Source: Polytrichum commune (taxonomy: Eukaryota; Streptophyta; Polytrichopsida; Polytrichales; Polytrichaceae). From it: DNA of 64,000 bases. How positions within the stretch are numbered: position 1 is the first letter of the stretch; every line of letters starts with the position of its first letter. Under the pieces are notes generated by a model. The model made no database searches and was not told where the DNA came from. It was given only the letters and a program-made list of their open reading frames with translations. Location of the stretch: NCBI GenBank assembly GCA_950295325.1, contig OX485806.1:14508001-14572000 (forward strand), in the 5' to 3' direction. Made by a program: the position numbers and the translations under genes. Below are positions 11,427 through 21,300 of the stretch, one piece after another.

Positions 11427-12710
11427 CAGTTAGAGTCCGTGCCAGCACCAGGTGGCTCTCTTCTAGTGGAGAGGGAGACCACAGAGTTTGATGATTGGCC
11501 ATTGGAATTGGGCCCTCATCTCACTGGTGCTGAGGCACGGAAAGTACGAGCATTTATTCGCTCGTACCGTAGGTGTTTTGCTTTTAGCCTTCAAGATCTT
11601 GAAGGTTATAAAGGTCCAGTTAATCGGAAGACCAAGTCGGATCGATATCCTATGCCAATCCCGGAGGAGTTGTTCGATGCCCTTGGATTTGCTCGAGTCT
11701 TTAGCACGTTGGACTTGAGATCCGGCTATCACCAACTCCCATTACTTGTGGGAGACCGAGTGAAAACCGCATTCTGGGGAATTGATCAAGATGGGAAGGA
11801 TCAACTTTACCATTGGAAGTTTCTTCCGTTTGGCCTGAAGAATGCACCTGCGGAGTTTCAGAGAGTGATGGACCAAGTTCTCTCTGGCTTATTCTTTGCT
11901 CGGTGTTACATTGATGACGTTATCATTTTCAGTATAACACCACAGGAGCACGTAAGGCATCTTCAAGCCGTTTTTGAGCAGTTGCAGCGGTGGGGATTGC
12001 GCTTGCACCACGGCAAATGCAAGTTTTTCCATGACCGGCTGGCATATCTAGGGCATATGATTGTTCCAGGAGGTCTTGGGGTACAACAAGCTAAGGTGGA
12101 CGCCTTGCAGAAGATTCCGGCACCGGTTGATGTGCCGAGACTTCGTGTTTTCTTGGGCTTGGCAAATTACTATCGGCGATTCGTCAAGAACTTTAGCTTG
12201 ATCGCCAAGCCTCTCACCATTCTCACGAGCAAGGACCAACCGTAGACTTGGGGTCGTGAGCAACAACAGGCGTTTGAGACATTGAAGCAGAAACTGGGTA
12301 CGGCTCCAGTGCTTCGACGTCCAGATGTCTCCAAATCTTTCCAGTTGCATACAGATTGGAGTTCATTGGGTTTGGGAGCAATTCTCACTCAGAAGGATGA
12401 TTTTAGTCGGGAGTATGTTGTTGCTTACGCTTCGCGAAGCAATAACACGGCGGAGGCTAATTATTCATCCTACGAGGGAGAAGCATTGGCGGCAGTATGG
12501 GCTATTGCCCATTTTCGGCCGTATATTTATGGTCAACATTTTACTTTAGTGACTGACCATCAGCCGTTACGGTGGCTCATGGAGTCGGATAAGCTTACTG
12601 GAAAGTTTGCCAGGTGGGCTTTATTGCTCCAAGAGTATGACTTTGAGGTGGTACACCGTGCTGGGATTACCAACATGGATGCAGATGGACTCTCGCGCAA
12701 TCCAAGTCCT
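11427..12710 (+). other. Pol domains: reverse transcriptase and RNase H
   Basis: RT shows FSTLDLRSGYHQ, the FLPFGLKNAPAEFQ block, the catalytic YIDD (11907-11918) and LGHMIVPGG, ending in the gypsy signature FLGLANYYRRFVKNF. A TAG at 12243 interrupts the RT-RNase H linker. RNase H keeps its acidic residues: Asp in LHTDWSSLG, Glu in SYEGEALAAVW, Asp in VTDHQPLRWL and Asp in NMDADGLSR. Together they would copy element RNA into DNA in the particle. Apart from the stop the catalytic residues look intact. Confidence 0.9.
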
Positions 12711-12889
12711 TCAGATGAGAACTTGACCGGGGCCAGATGGCATGGAGATTGTGATCGAAAGGCGGTTCCAGGTTGGCACGCGGCTGCCTACCTCATTTTA
12801 TTTTTTGGTGTATCTGTTGAGATTCCGATACAGGGCTCGGATGATGAGACTGATCGGCCTCAAGCTATTGCGGATATATGGGAGGATCT

Positions 12890-14130
12890 TCCCGTATTGC
12901 ATAAGCTTCAACAGGGTACCTTTCCTTTGTCTATTTCGGCAATGGAAAGGGATAGGATTGGACATCGAATAACAAGGTTCCGTTGGGAGAACGGTTTGTT
13001 ATTTCGATTCTGGCCGGATGGGACAAGGTGTATTGTTCCTAGGCCGGATCAGAGGGCCTCCTTGGTGCGACAAGTGCACGAGGAACTTGGCCATTTTGGC
13101 ATACGCAGGACACATTCGATGTTGCGTGGCCAATATTGGTGGACTGGCATGTATCAGTAGGTGGCTGCCTATGTCGGGAGGTGTGAAGTTTGTGACCGGG
13201 TTAGGTCTAGCTTTAACACCTTATCACCTCAGTTACAACCCTTACCTATCATGGGATTGGGCTACCGTTGGTCGCTGGACTTTGCAGGGCCGTTGGTGGT
13301 TACACCACGTGGAGCAAAGTACGTTTTGGTAATGGTGGAGCATTTTAGCAAGTGGATTGAGCTTGTTGCTCTACCCCAAAACTCTGCAGAGTTGGCCGCG
13401 GCCGCCTTTTTGGATCGTGTGTTAGCACGTTTTGGAGCACCGGCTGAGGTGTTGACGGACCAAGGGAGGGAGTTCCTTGGTGCTTTTGAGGAATTATGCA
13501 CTAAGGCACTCATAGATCACCATACCACCTCTCGGGATCATCCGGAGGCAGATGGCTTGGCTGAACGAGTTGTTCAGACAACCAAGCGTGGCTTGAGGAA
13601 GTATGGATTACTTCGGAGAAGCCACCGGGATTGGGACCTTATGTTGCCTTGGATTGCTATGGGCTATCGATTTAGTAGGCAGGCCTCTTTGGCTTCCTAC
13701 AGCCCGTATCAGTTGTTGTATGGACGTGAGTCTATACTCCCGAGTCTTATTCGGGAAAAACTAGCTCCTGTTGTGAACTTGGATGACCCAGACCTTTGGG
13801 CAGAGTGTTTGCAGGAGCGGGCTCAATTCTTCCAGAGGGCCATGCCTATGGCCATGGAGAATTTGTCCATTGCTCAGCATCGTGATACATTGCGTTATGC
13901 ACGCATTCGCAGTGGTGCTTACCGACCTCAGTTGCGGAGATTCCGGCGGGGGGATTATGTCTATCTCCAACGTGAGGCGCCTACGACATTGGATGTCAGG
14001 GTGGGACGTACTATCCTTCGGGTGAAGGAGGTGTTGCCGAGTGGTTTGTTGTTGTTGGAAGGCAATGATAGCAGGCAATGTCGCGAGCATTCCAAAAACT
14101 GTGGCCCATGTCATCTACCTATTGAGGGTA
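12890..14130 (+). other. Pol domain: integrase (HHCC zinc domain, DDE core, C-terminal region)
   Basis: The N-terminal zinc module is HEELGH followed by CEVC, with a TAG (13158) between the two halves. The core shows Asp in WSLDFAGP, Asp in LTDQGREF and Glu in ADGLAERVVQ, the D,D-35-E triad of retroviral-type integrases. The sequence ends in a basic RRFRRGDYVYL module like that of gypsy integrases. No chromodomain is visible; the C-terminus instead runs into a PHD finger. Confidence 0.88.
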
Positions 14131-14156
14131 CAGTTCATCATGAACTAGCCGTCGTG

Positions 14157-14339
14157 CCATGTTTTGTGTGTAGAGAGAAGAAATGAGCGGCTACTATGCT
14201 CTTGTGTGATCAGTGTCAACGCGGTTGGCACATGGCATGCTTGAGGCCACCCTTGACTTCTCTACCATCTGGACAGTGGAGTTGTCCTCGCTGTCGAGGA
14301 TCTTCGGTACTTGGTGCTTCCACCAATCGTACTCAATGA
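14157..14339 (+). other. Pol C-terminal PHD finger (C4HC3), one stop inside
   Basis: Downstream of the integrase C-terminal region the frame encodes CFVC, then CDQC, GWHMAC and CPRC, in the spacing of a PHD zinc finger: C-x2-C, C-x2-C, H-x2-C, C-x2-C, with the conserved aromatic residue before the last pair (GQWSCPRC). A TGA at 14184-14186 lies between the first and second cysteine pairs; the frame is otherwise intact to TGA 14337-14339. PHD fingers commonly read histone H3 tails. By analogy with the chromodomain of chromovirus integrases it may steer integration to particular chromatin (inference). Confidence 0.75.
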
Positions 14340-14612
14340 TCCTGTGTGGTTTTCATCATCTTGTGCCTGCCCAAATGGAAAATGAGGAGTTATGGCTTAG
14401 AGACGCAATCAACATGAGGCGGTGGATTTAATTCTTTGGGATCTGATGGCCAAACATCAGAGGCGATTAAGGATGAGGCTCACCTTGCACCCAGCCTACA
14501 GTTCCTTGGAATAACGTTTACCACACTAGTTAGTTGCGGAACAATATTTCATTATCCATGCCCTTTAGATTGGCATTGGTCCTAGCTGCTTGGCGGGACT
14601 CCATAGTCAGCT

Positions 14613-14623
14613 GAGGGGGGGCA
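14613..14623 (+). promoter_or_regulatory. Polypurine tract (plus-strand primer)
   Basis: GAGGGGGGG followed by CA directly precedes TGTCGAGG. A purine run abutting a TG start is what is expected at the 5' edge of a 3' LTR. It supports placing the LTR start at 14624 rather than at 14732, where no purine tract is present. Confidence 0.75.
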
Positions 14624-15064
14624 TGTCGAGGTGTGTTGTTTATGTGTGACTTTGCTATGTTTTAGTGTTGTTTGTTAGTGGTGGTTGGTACTCGAGCTGT
14701 AGTGACACACGATCGTTATTTACACGACAGCTGTCACGGTATGCGGCGTCGACGGCCGTACCTTATCCGTTGGGTTTCATCCATCTAGATTTGGATGGAT
14801 GAATCTAGATGTGGAGAGGAAGGCTCCTAAGTGAGGAGCCTCCTTCTTGGCTTGGCATTCTTGCCAAGTCAAGTCTTGTGAGTTAGTGTGTGGAGAGAGC
14901 TTGTGTGAGGTGTAGATTGCATGATTTTACAATAAATCTTGAGTTCTTCTTCTCCTACTTACATTCTTGGATTCTCCCTTGGTGGAGTGAGAGATAGCTT
15001 GACTAGTTGTGTGCATTTGGAGAGAAATTAGAGCTCTTATGAGTGTTCTACTCTCTTCCTTCTC
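14624..15064 (+). repeat. 3' LTR (441 bp)
   Basis: It runs from TGTCGAGG, just after the polypurine tract, to TTCTC, the point where the match to the 5' copy stops and where the PBS begins in the 5' copy. Inferred U3 is 14624-14853; R/U5 is 14854-15064 with AATAAA at 14931. At 14725-14740 it contains CGACAGCTGTCACG, including the perfect palindrome GACAGCTGTC. Confidence 0.75.
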
Positions 15065-15170
15065 TATCGAGGTGTGTTGTTTATGTGTGACTTTGCTATG
15101 TTTTAGTGTTGTTTATTAGTGGTGGTTGGTACTCGAGTTGTAGTGACACACGATCGTTATTTACACGACA
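15065..15170 (+). repeat. Extra copy of the first 106 bp of the LTR
   Basis: TATCGAGG to CGACA, 106 bp, matches 14624-14729 with three substitutions and no gaps. It follows the end of the 3' LTR directly and is followed by GTATGTAT. Together with the missing first 108 bp of the 5' LTR it makes the insertion look circularly permuted. Confidence 0.85.
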
Positions 15171-15639
15171 GTATGTATTTTAGCATTGTTGATTGAAGTT
15201 TTCAAATTTTGTGATATCATGTTGAACACCATGCAAATGCTTCACTTGACATCTTCTTCCCAAATACTTTTAAGGTTATTTAGAATATTGGCCGCCTTGT
15301 ACATGACTTTACAAATTTTGTTGCTATTGATTTTGCATTGCCCTCGGTTGCCAAATAATTTTCTTTTTAATGATTCCGAGCTTGGTTTTCGTGATTTATT
15401 TTGGAAATGTACGATGATAAAAACTTGACGAATTTATTTCGTATGTCAAAGACAATGCGGTTTGTTTTTCCTATCAATTACTGACCACATATGCAATGGA
15501 AAAATATGAGGTATTGGATTGTTATTCTTGGGAATTATTAAGATTTTTTGCACATTATTAAATTAATTCAAGGCTTTTCTATGCAATTATGTTAAGAAGT
15601 CCTTATTTTAAGAATAAAATTTAATGTAGTACATATTGC

Positions 15640-15960
15640 ACTTTAAATATAGCATTCCGGTATGAAATATGATGGTGAACCAACGACGGCCTTATTAGCA
15701 TCCTAAATTATCTTGAAGCCTGATAAGCTTTGCATGTGGTTGTAGGTGCCATAGATGGCAGTTACATTGAAATTTCAAATGTAGGATAGGTTTAGTAATT
15801 GCTTTTACTTCCAAAATCCATAAATACATTTTTAATTGCCAAGTCATGGTTGATAGTAGAATATTATTTTTGAGTTTATTTTTAAATATATCTGGCTCAA
15901 GAGTGATGGCTAGATATACTTTGTTGGTGTAGTGTCTATCAATTTGCATTAAGTGGTGCA
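15640..15960 (+). pseudogene. PIF/Harbinger-type DDE transposase fossil
   Basis: Two conserved blocks survive in different frames. The first, VVGAIDGSYIEI at about 15739-15774, matches the GAxDG(T/S) first-Asp motif of PIF/Harbinger transposases. The second is a CQVMVDSR block with NISGSRVMAR further on (15837-15925), matching the second-Asp region and the following PGSxHD motif. Frameshifts and stops separate them, so no protein can be made. The surroundings (15171-16600) are AT-rich with no intact gene; terminal repeats of this element were not found. Confidence 0.55.
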
Positions 15961-16339
15961 TTGTTTGATATGTTCCATAGAAGAGATGGATTTCCGTCCT
16001 ACATTTTGAATGATTTTAGAAACCCCTATTACTATGGCTCATGAGAATTCTATAGTATCATAATTCATGATCTATCTTCACATGTCAACCATCCACTTGG
16101 CCTTCCTAGGCAATGTGACAGACCCATGCACCAACAATTCAACAAGTTGCATAAGAAGAAGACACTTCCTATACTGACATGTGGTGCTATGCGAGGGTGT
16201 GGGTTGAGTCTTTGGTGGTTTGTATTAATGGCAAAACTCATGATATAAGGGAGAGATGTGCGACAATAAGGAGTGAGATTTGAACTAAGAAAATCCGTTA
16301 TCTAGTGTTTTGGGATATTAAAAAGTGAGTATCATTATG

Positions 16340-16515
16340 GAGGTTTATATTACAAAGGTAAGGGTGTATTAGTAGGCATACTTGAACGCCAAGTGTCATG
16401 CGTTCTTATGCTGAAGTTGTTAATCATCAATGGATATGCCTCAAAATAGGCTAAATGACACTATTATGCATGTGACACTAAATACCATAAACAACATAGT
16501 GAAGTATAAATTTTC
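16340..16515 (+). repeat. Dispersed repeat with CAAGTGTCATG motif
   Basis: It shares the series CAAGTGTCATG(T/C)GTTC, AAATGACACTATTA and GACACTAAATA-C-AT with the right end of the window (about 63640-63985), which marks a dispersed non-coding family. No gene is visible. Confidence 0.45.
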
Positions 16516-17109
16516 ACGAAAAACCAGTGCGATTCCATAACATTACTCATCACCTTCATGGTGTTTTGTGGGCCATGGCTGAGATTTTGAAATATTTTGT
16601 GAATTCAAACTGAATCTAGAAGCCTCATTTAAAACCTTGAGATTAGCTTGGATGATTCCTGGGGACCACAGTGGACATGGTCATCGCCCTCACCGACTCA
16701 CCATCACTCTTGTTTGGCCTTGTAACTTATCAATTACGCAATCAGCTTATCTCGGGACTCACCAGGATTGCACACGGATTTTCCAACACGAAGAAAGTTG
16801 CAACACCAACGATGCGTCGCTTGGTGGTAAAATTGTCAGTCTGCCTAAGAACAATTTCATTGCTCCTGCTGCTGCAGTCCTTTGCTTCGAGATCTACACA
16901 TACTTAAAGGTGTGTGGGTGTTATTTGGGTAATTTTTCCATGTTCTCCAACTTCTACCGATTCGACTTACACAACAACACTTGTGTTGCACTGGAATATC
17001 TGCGATTAAACATCAGGAAAAAAAAGAAGAGGGACCTACTGTTTCTGTCATTTAGTTATGATTATCGGAAGTGCATGTTTGTTGACTCCTTAACTGAATA
17101 TATATTGAA

Positions 17110-17290
17110 TGTATAGGTCCTCCCAATTCTGTTCATGGCTATCGAGTGTGGAGTAGTTAAATAGAATAAGAAGGCGTAGTCCAATCTCTTTTTTAACCAT
17201 GTCCTTATGGTGTTTGTTCTTTGATCATCACCAAACCACCTACCAGTCAAATATGGGTGTGCAATTAAGAAAAGGAACCGAAGAACACCC
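17110..17290 (+). repeat. Rep-B dispersed repeat, copy
   Basis: One of about ten copies in the window. Family marks in order: GGTCCTCCCAATT, a TCCAATCTC block, TGTCCTT-TGGTGTTTGTTCTT, ACCAGTCAAATATGGGTGT and CAATTAAGAAAAG. Non-coding; likely a small non-autonomous element. Confidence 0.6.
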
Positions 17291-17534
17291 GCATACCTTA
17301 CTTACATCCATTGTTGTTTTTGTTGGAGTTGTACACATGCTGATCGTTGATCAGATTTTCGCCAAGTTCCTGCTTATTGTCTTGTGGTCGGCATCTGCTG
17401 ACATAGAAGAAAAGTTTGCACTAAAGCCATTTTGGTAAAATGGGAGACAACTTAAAGTTGGTATCTGAGGTCAAAATGCCAGACACCTTTTAGTCTTCAT
17501 AATCGAAATATTAGTTTGGTTCATATGAGAGAAA

Positions 17535-18304
17535 AGTTGTAAGTTTAATCACCGAAGAAGTCTCTCTCTCTAAATATCTTTGTCCAACAGCTCTCGTGTT
17601 CTTGTTCTCTTGGTTGTTGAGTTTTTCAGTGTATTTAGTCTTCTCCCACTCATCCTCTTTGAATTCTTATGCATTGGATCATCCATGTACTACGCATTGT
17701 TCGTTTTTGTGAGAAGACTCAAGTATGCCTAGCTGCGAGTCGTGCGTTTCTTTAGAAGAGCTTGACGTGTGCCGAGGCTTAAACTGATCCACCACAGCAT
17801 TTAGTTGAAGCTACAATATCTTGCGGTGGGTATCTCTCATAGACAGAAAGTCTGGTGAAGGATACTACTGATTCTGACGGAAGCGAATCTGAAGTAAAAA
17901 TCATATCATGTCATTCTTATCTTATCATATTATATCATTGCATTCTGTTCTGATCACATCGTGTCAGGAATCGATCAGTCATTCTTAGTCTTCAGAATAG
18001 GAATTTTTGATTCTCGTCAAGGAAGTTCTTGTTGTTGTGAGTAATTCACGAAGAAATCTCTCTCTCTCTCTCCCTCCCTCTCACTCACAGCTCTCGTGTT
18101 CTCTGTCTCCTTGGCTGTAGAATATATTCCTTGGCGTGTTAAGGCTTCCGCTACATCGGGTTATCCGTATATGCAATGTTCGTTTTTGTAGGAAGACCTT
18201 AAAGTATATACTGACTAATGCGTTTCTGGAGGGAGCTTGACTGCGACTGGCCAAGGACATTCCACCACAGAATTCAAACCTACAATTAAGCGCAGTAGAT
18301 TGTG
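17535..18304 (+). promoter_or_regulatory. Kinase gene 5' flank, present as two diverged copies
   Basis: The segment 18030-18300 just upstream of the kinase ATG has a diverged second copy at about 17535-17830. Shared marks are CGAAGAA-TCTCTCTCTC, ACAGCTCTCGTGTTCT, GCA-TGTTCGTTTTTGT and ATCCACCACAG/TTCCACCACAG. Both carry a CT microsatellite (17560-17575 and 18058-18080). It probably holds the promoter and 5' UTR. The upstream copy no longer precedes a coding region, so it is likely the remnant of a tandem gene duplicate. Confidence 0.5.
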
Positions 18305-21300
18305 ATGAGCACTCAAGACACCACGGACCAGAGCTTCAAGCGTTCTACAGCATGGTCGAAAGCCATATTCCGATCTCACAAGGCGCCAAAGGCTGGAACA
18401 CCTGGGACAACATCAATATCACCAACACCACGTTCTTCAACCCCCTCTACTTCAGAGCACTCCAAAAAACCGCATGGCCATCACTCCAGCTTACTCACTG
18501 CGTGCATAGCCGTGTTCCGTCCTCACCATACTTCATCGAAACCTGGACGGGAAACTGAAGTCGAAGATGAAATTGAAGATGGCGGCGCACAGGAGCAGGA
18601 ACAATTGCCTGCTATGAAGTCAATTGGTTCTTCTCCATCCTCCTCGTTCAGTTCGGATTACTTCTCCACACGCATCCAAGAATTGATTGAGCGGAGGACA
18701 GAGTTTGCTACGGAATTGGAAGCGGAGATTGCAGCTTCCAAAGATCACTGGAGTGAGCTGCGGCCGTCTACTAGGGTTTCGGAAACAGGGGAATTGGAAG
18801 CAGGGGAAACGGATGAAGAGGTATTTCGTAGTTTGAAGCAATGGCCGATATTTCGGTGGGGCGATCCGGACAATTTAGATGTTGGTACGAAGCTCGCGGA
18901 GGGCGCGCAGGCCGAGGTGTTTGAAGGGCGGTGGAGAAATCCCGATGGGAGTGAAACCCCACCGTGGGTGCTCAAGGTGTACAAGGAAGGCTCGTCTTTG
19001 CGCGACTTGCAGCGGCAGTGGCCGCGCGGCATCTTCGAAGGCGGCGGCCAACAATATGGCGGAGTGCACGTGTGTTCGATCTTCGGCGGATTATTGTTGA
19101 ACGATGGCAGGTGAGTGAGTGGGTCCAATAAGAATTTGTATCTTGTCAGTTTGAGAACACACTGATTATTTATCCCAGTTGGAATGCATGTTAATATGCG
19201 GACTTATGACGCAGTGCTATAACTATTAAATGAGAATGTAATATTTTACCAAGCAAAGTCATTTATGTTCTATAATGGTACCGCGCACATGAGCGCCCAC
19301 CAGCCAGTTAGCTAGTCGGTGGGCGACGGATTCCATCTGGCTTTGGATGGTGGCCCTCCCTCCGCCGGTTGTGGGGGGCGCAGCGGACCGTCCGCCCTAG
19401 TCCGGAAGGGACGGGTCCGCCTCCATTAGACTCACTAAATTAAGAAATAAAATTTTATTAAAATAAATTTGATACCGTTCCCACGGGGGAAGGAGAGGCG
19501 GAGGGCCAGGGCGCAGCCAGGCTAGCCTGGCTGGTCAGCCACCTCCCGGTGGTCTGACCGGCCCCCCCGCCGGCCAACCGCGGGGGGGCCACCTGGCTTC
19601 CACCAGGTTGGGGCGGAGGCGGCCCTCCGCCCATGTGCGTGGGGCTAATGTCCGAACCTATGTCCGGGGAGAACTGGCAGTTAGTTGCAGATGAACCGGT
19701 TGAGTGTGAGAAATAACCTGTTGAAGTTTGAGACTTCAAGAGAATTACCGGTCATTTTAGAGGAATCTATGGAATATACCACCTCAAATGAAAGAAAGCA
19801 AAATGGGAGGATGTCAACATGTAACCCGCTGGATTTAGAATCGCTAGGATCTTGACCGACTATGTATAATGCCCAAAAACTTCCCGGGCACTGGTCTGAA
19901 CAACCTATTGAACTTTCGTTAGTGAAAATTGAACTCGTGAGTAATACGTTATTGCGTTGTGCAACTCCGAATAGTAACACACACTAATTGGGATAATCAA
20001 AATTCCATGTAAAATGATTTCAAAACTATCATAATAATGAATGAAAGGAAAGATGATAATAGGTAATATAGTTCATAATGTTTTATAGCAATCTACATTA
20101 TTCTTTAGTGACTTGTAACGGTAGTGGGTGCGTAACATCCTTGTACATGGAGGATAACAATACAATGGAGGGTATGTGTGTTTGATCTTTGGCATATTGT
20201 TGTTGAATGATGGCAAGTGGTTGGGTCCAATAACAATTGTATCTTGTCAGTTCAAGGTGTAAAGTTGGTGACCAATTTCGAAATGTGAAATGTGAAACGA
20301 TTTCAACATGAAAGATGATGGTAGTAGGTAATGTAGGTATTGTTGTTTTTATAAGGATTTTAGCAATCTGCATTTTTGTTCAGCAACTCCTTGGTAACTT
20401 GTAACGGTAGTGGTTGTGTGACATCCTTGAACATGGAGGACAACAATACGGCGGATTTGTATTTGGTGATGGCCCGAGTTTGAAACTCCAAGAGGCCCCG
20501 GAAGGCTAGTATGTGTACAAGAATACATTCACCCTCTACCATGAGTTGAGACGATCAAGAGAGCTACGATCTTCAATTCGTTAAAATGAAGTGTGGGGGT
20601 CTAGTTAGCTGTTAGGTGGAGTGGATTTTGGATTTGAATTTTCTGGCTCAAAGCCATACTAATGGATAAAAGGAAAGACAAATAATAAGTAGTGTGGACT
20701 TATATATTGATAATATACACTAATCATAGCCATGAAAGTAGATTCTAAAGTTTGTGGAATCTACTCAAATTTGTTTGAATTCAGAAAGTAAGGGTGATAG
20801 ATTTTAAGATCATGTTTTAACATGCGCTACGACATTTTCAAATACTTAGACTACACATGAACTTGTACATGATAGAATTTATGGTAAATTAAGTTTTAAC
20901 TTACATTGACCAATTATTGTAGTATCCGTTTTCTACCGTGCACATTTCGTGAACATATAAAGATTGGAGATGTTGAAATTCGGAACAGGTTTGCGTTTCG
21001 GCTGTGGAAGCACTGGGGCGATCTACGGAAGCTCATTGACCTGCGCATGCAACACACCCGCAATTGGTCACGGCCACCCTTCACGGATTACATGGCGCAA
21101 CAGAGCATGCTGGAGATTGCACGAGGGATGCGAGGGTTGCACAAGGATGGTATCATCCACCGAGACTTGAAGGCATCCAACGTGCTCATCGAGACGAACT
21201 CCGTCTCTACCGAAGACCTAATTGCGAGCTTCGAGCCGTCCCGTCGTCATCTCTTCACTTGTAGCGTCGCGGACTTTGAATGCTCGGTTGGGATCGTGGG

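Larger units (their letters stand above)
9180..14339 (+). pseudogene. pol: Retrotransposon pol: PR - DNA methyltransferase - RT - RNase H - integrase - PHD, with in-frame stops
   Basis: A single reading frame stays protein-like for ~5.1 kb. It is interrupted by TAG at 11424-11426, 12243-12245 and 13158-13160 and TGA at 14184-14186, and closes at TGA 14337-14339. Because homology continues in the same frame past each stop, these are point nonsense changes, not gene boundaries. The apparent start at 9234 is GTG with coding-like sequence upstream, so pol is probably expressed as a Gag-Pol fusion. Domains are listed separately. The order PR-RT-RH-IN is typical Ty3/gypsy. The methyltransferase between PR and RT and the PHD after IN are extra modules. 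Four stops make this copy unlikely to make full Pol unless they are suppressed. Confidence 0.9.
5126..15170 (+). mobile_element. Ty3/gypsy retrotransposon carrying a DNA methyltransferase domain and a PHD finger
   Basis: A ~10 kb element. Seen directly, in order: 5' LTR part, primer-binding site abutting it, a long GC/pyrimidine-rich leader, gag with two CCHC knuckles, and a pol of protease, C5-methyltransferase domain, reverse transcriptase, RNase H, integrase and PHD finger. A polypurine tract and the 3' LTR follow. The RT-RH-IN order is that of Ty3/gypsy. The outermost bases are TGTC and GACA, and GTAT lies on both sides (5122-5125 and 15171-15174), a probable 4-bp target duplication. The element is richer in G+C than its AT-rich flanks. 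The two LTR copies differ at 9 of 333 compared sites (about 97% identity), so the insertion is not very recent. Pol is in one frame throughout, interrupted by in-frame stops, so this copy is probably non-autonomous now. Confidence 0.9.

Noticed and set aside
14732-15170. A 439-bp LTR running from TGTCACG to CGACA
   Set aside because: It has nice TG...CA ends and GTAT flanks, but no polypurine tract precedes 14732, the 5' copy stops at 5458 without the last 106 bp, and the PBS-like 16-mer begins exactly there. The LTR 14624-15064 fits PPT and PBS better; the alternative is kept as a test in the findings.
16637-17116. 159-aa open frame, plus strand
   Set aside because: Unrecognised, overlaps a dispersed repeat at its 3' end and lacks domain-like pattern; probably chance.
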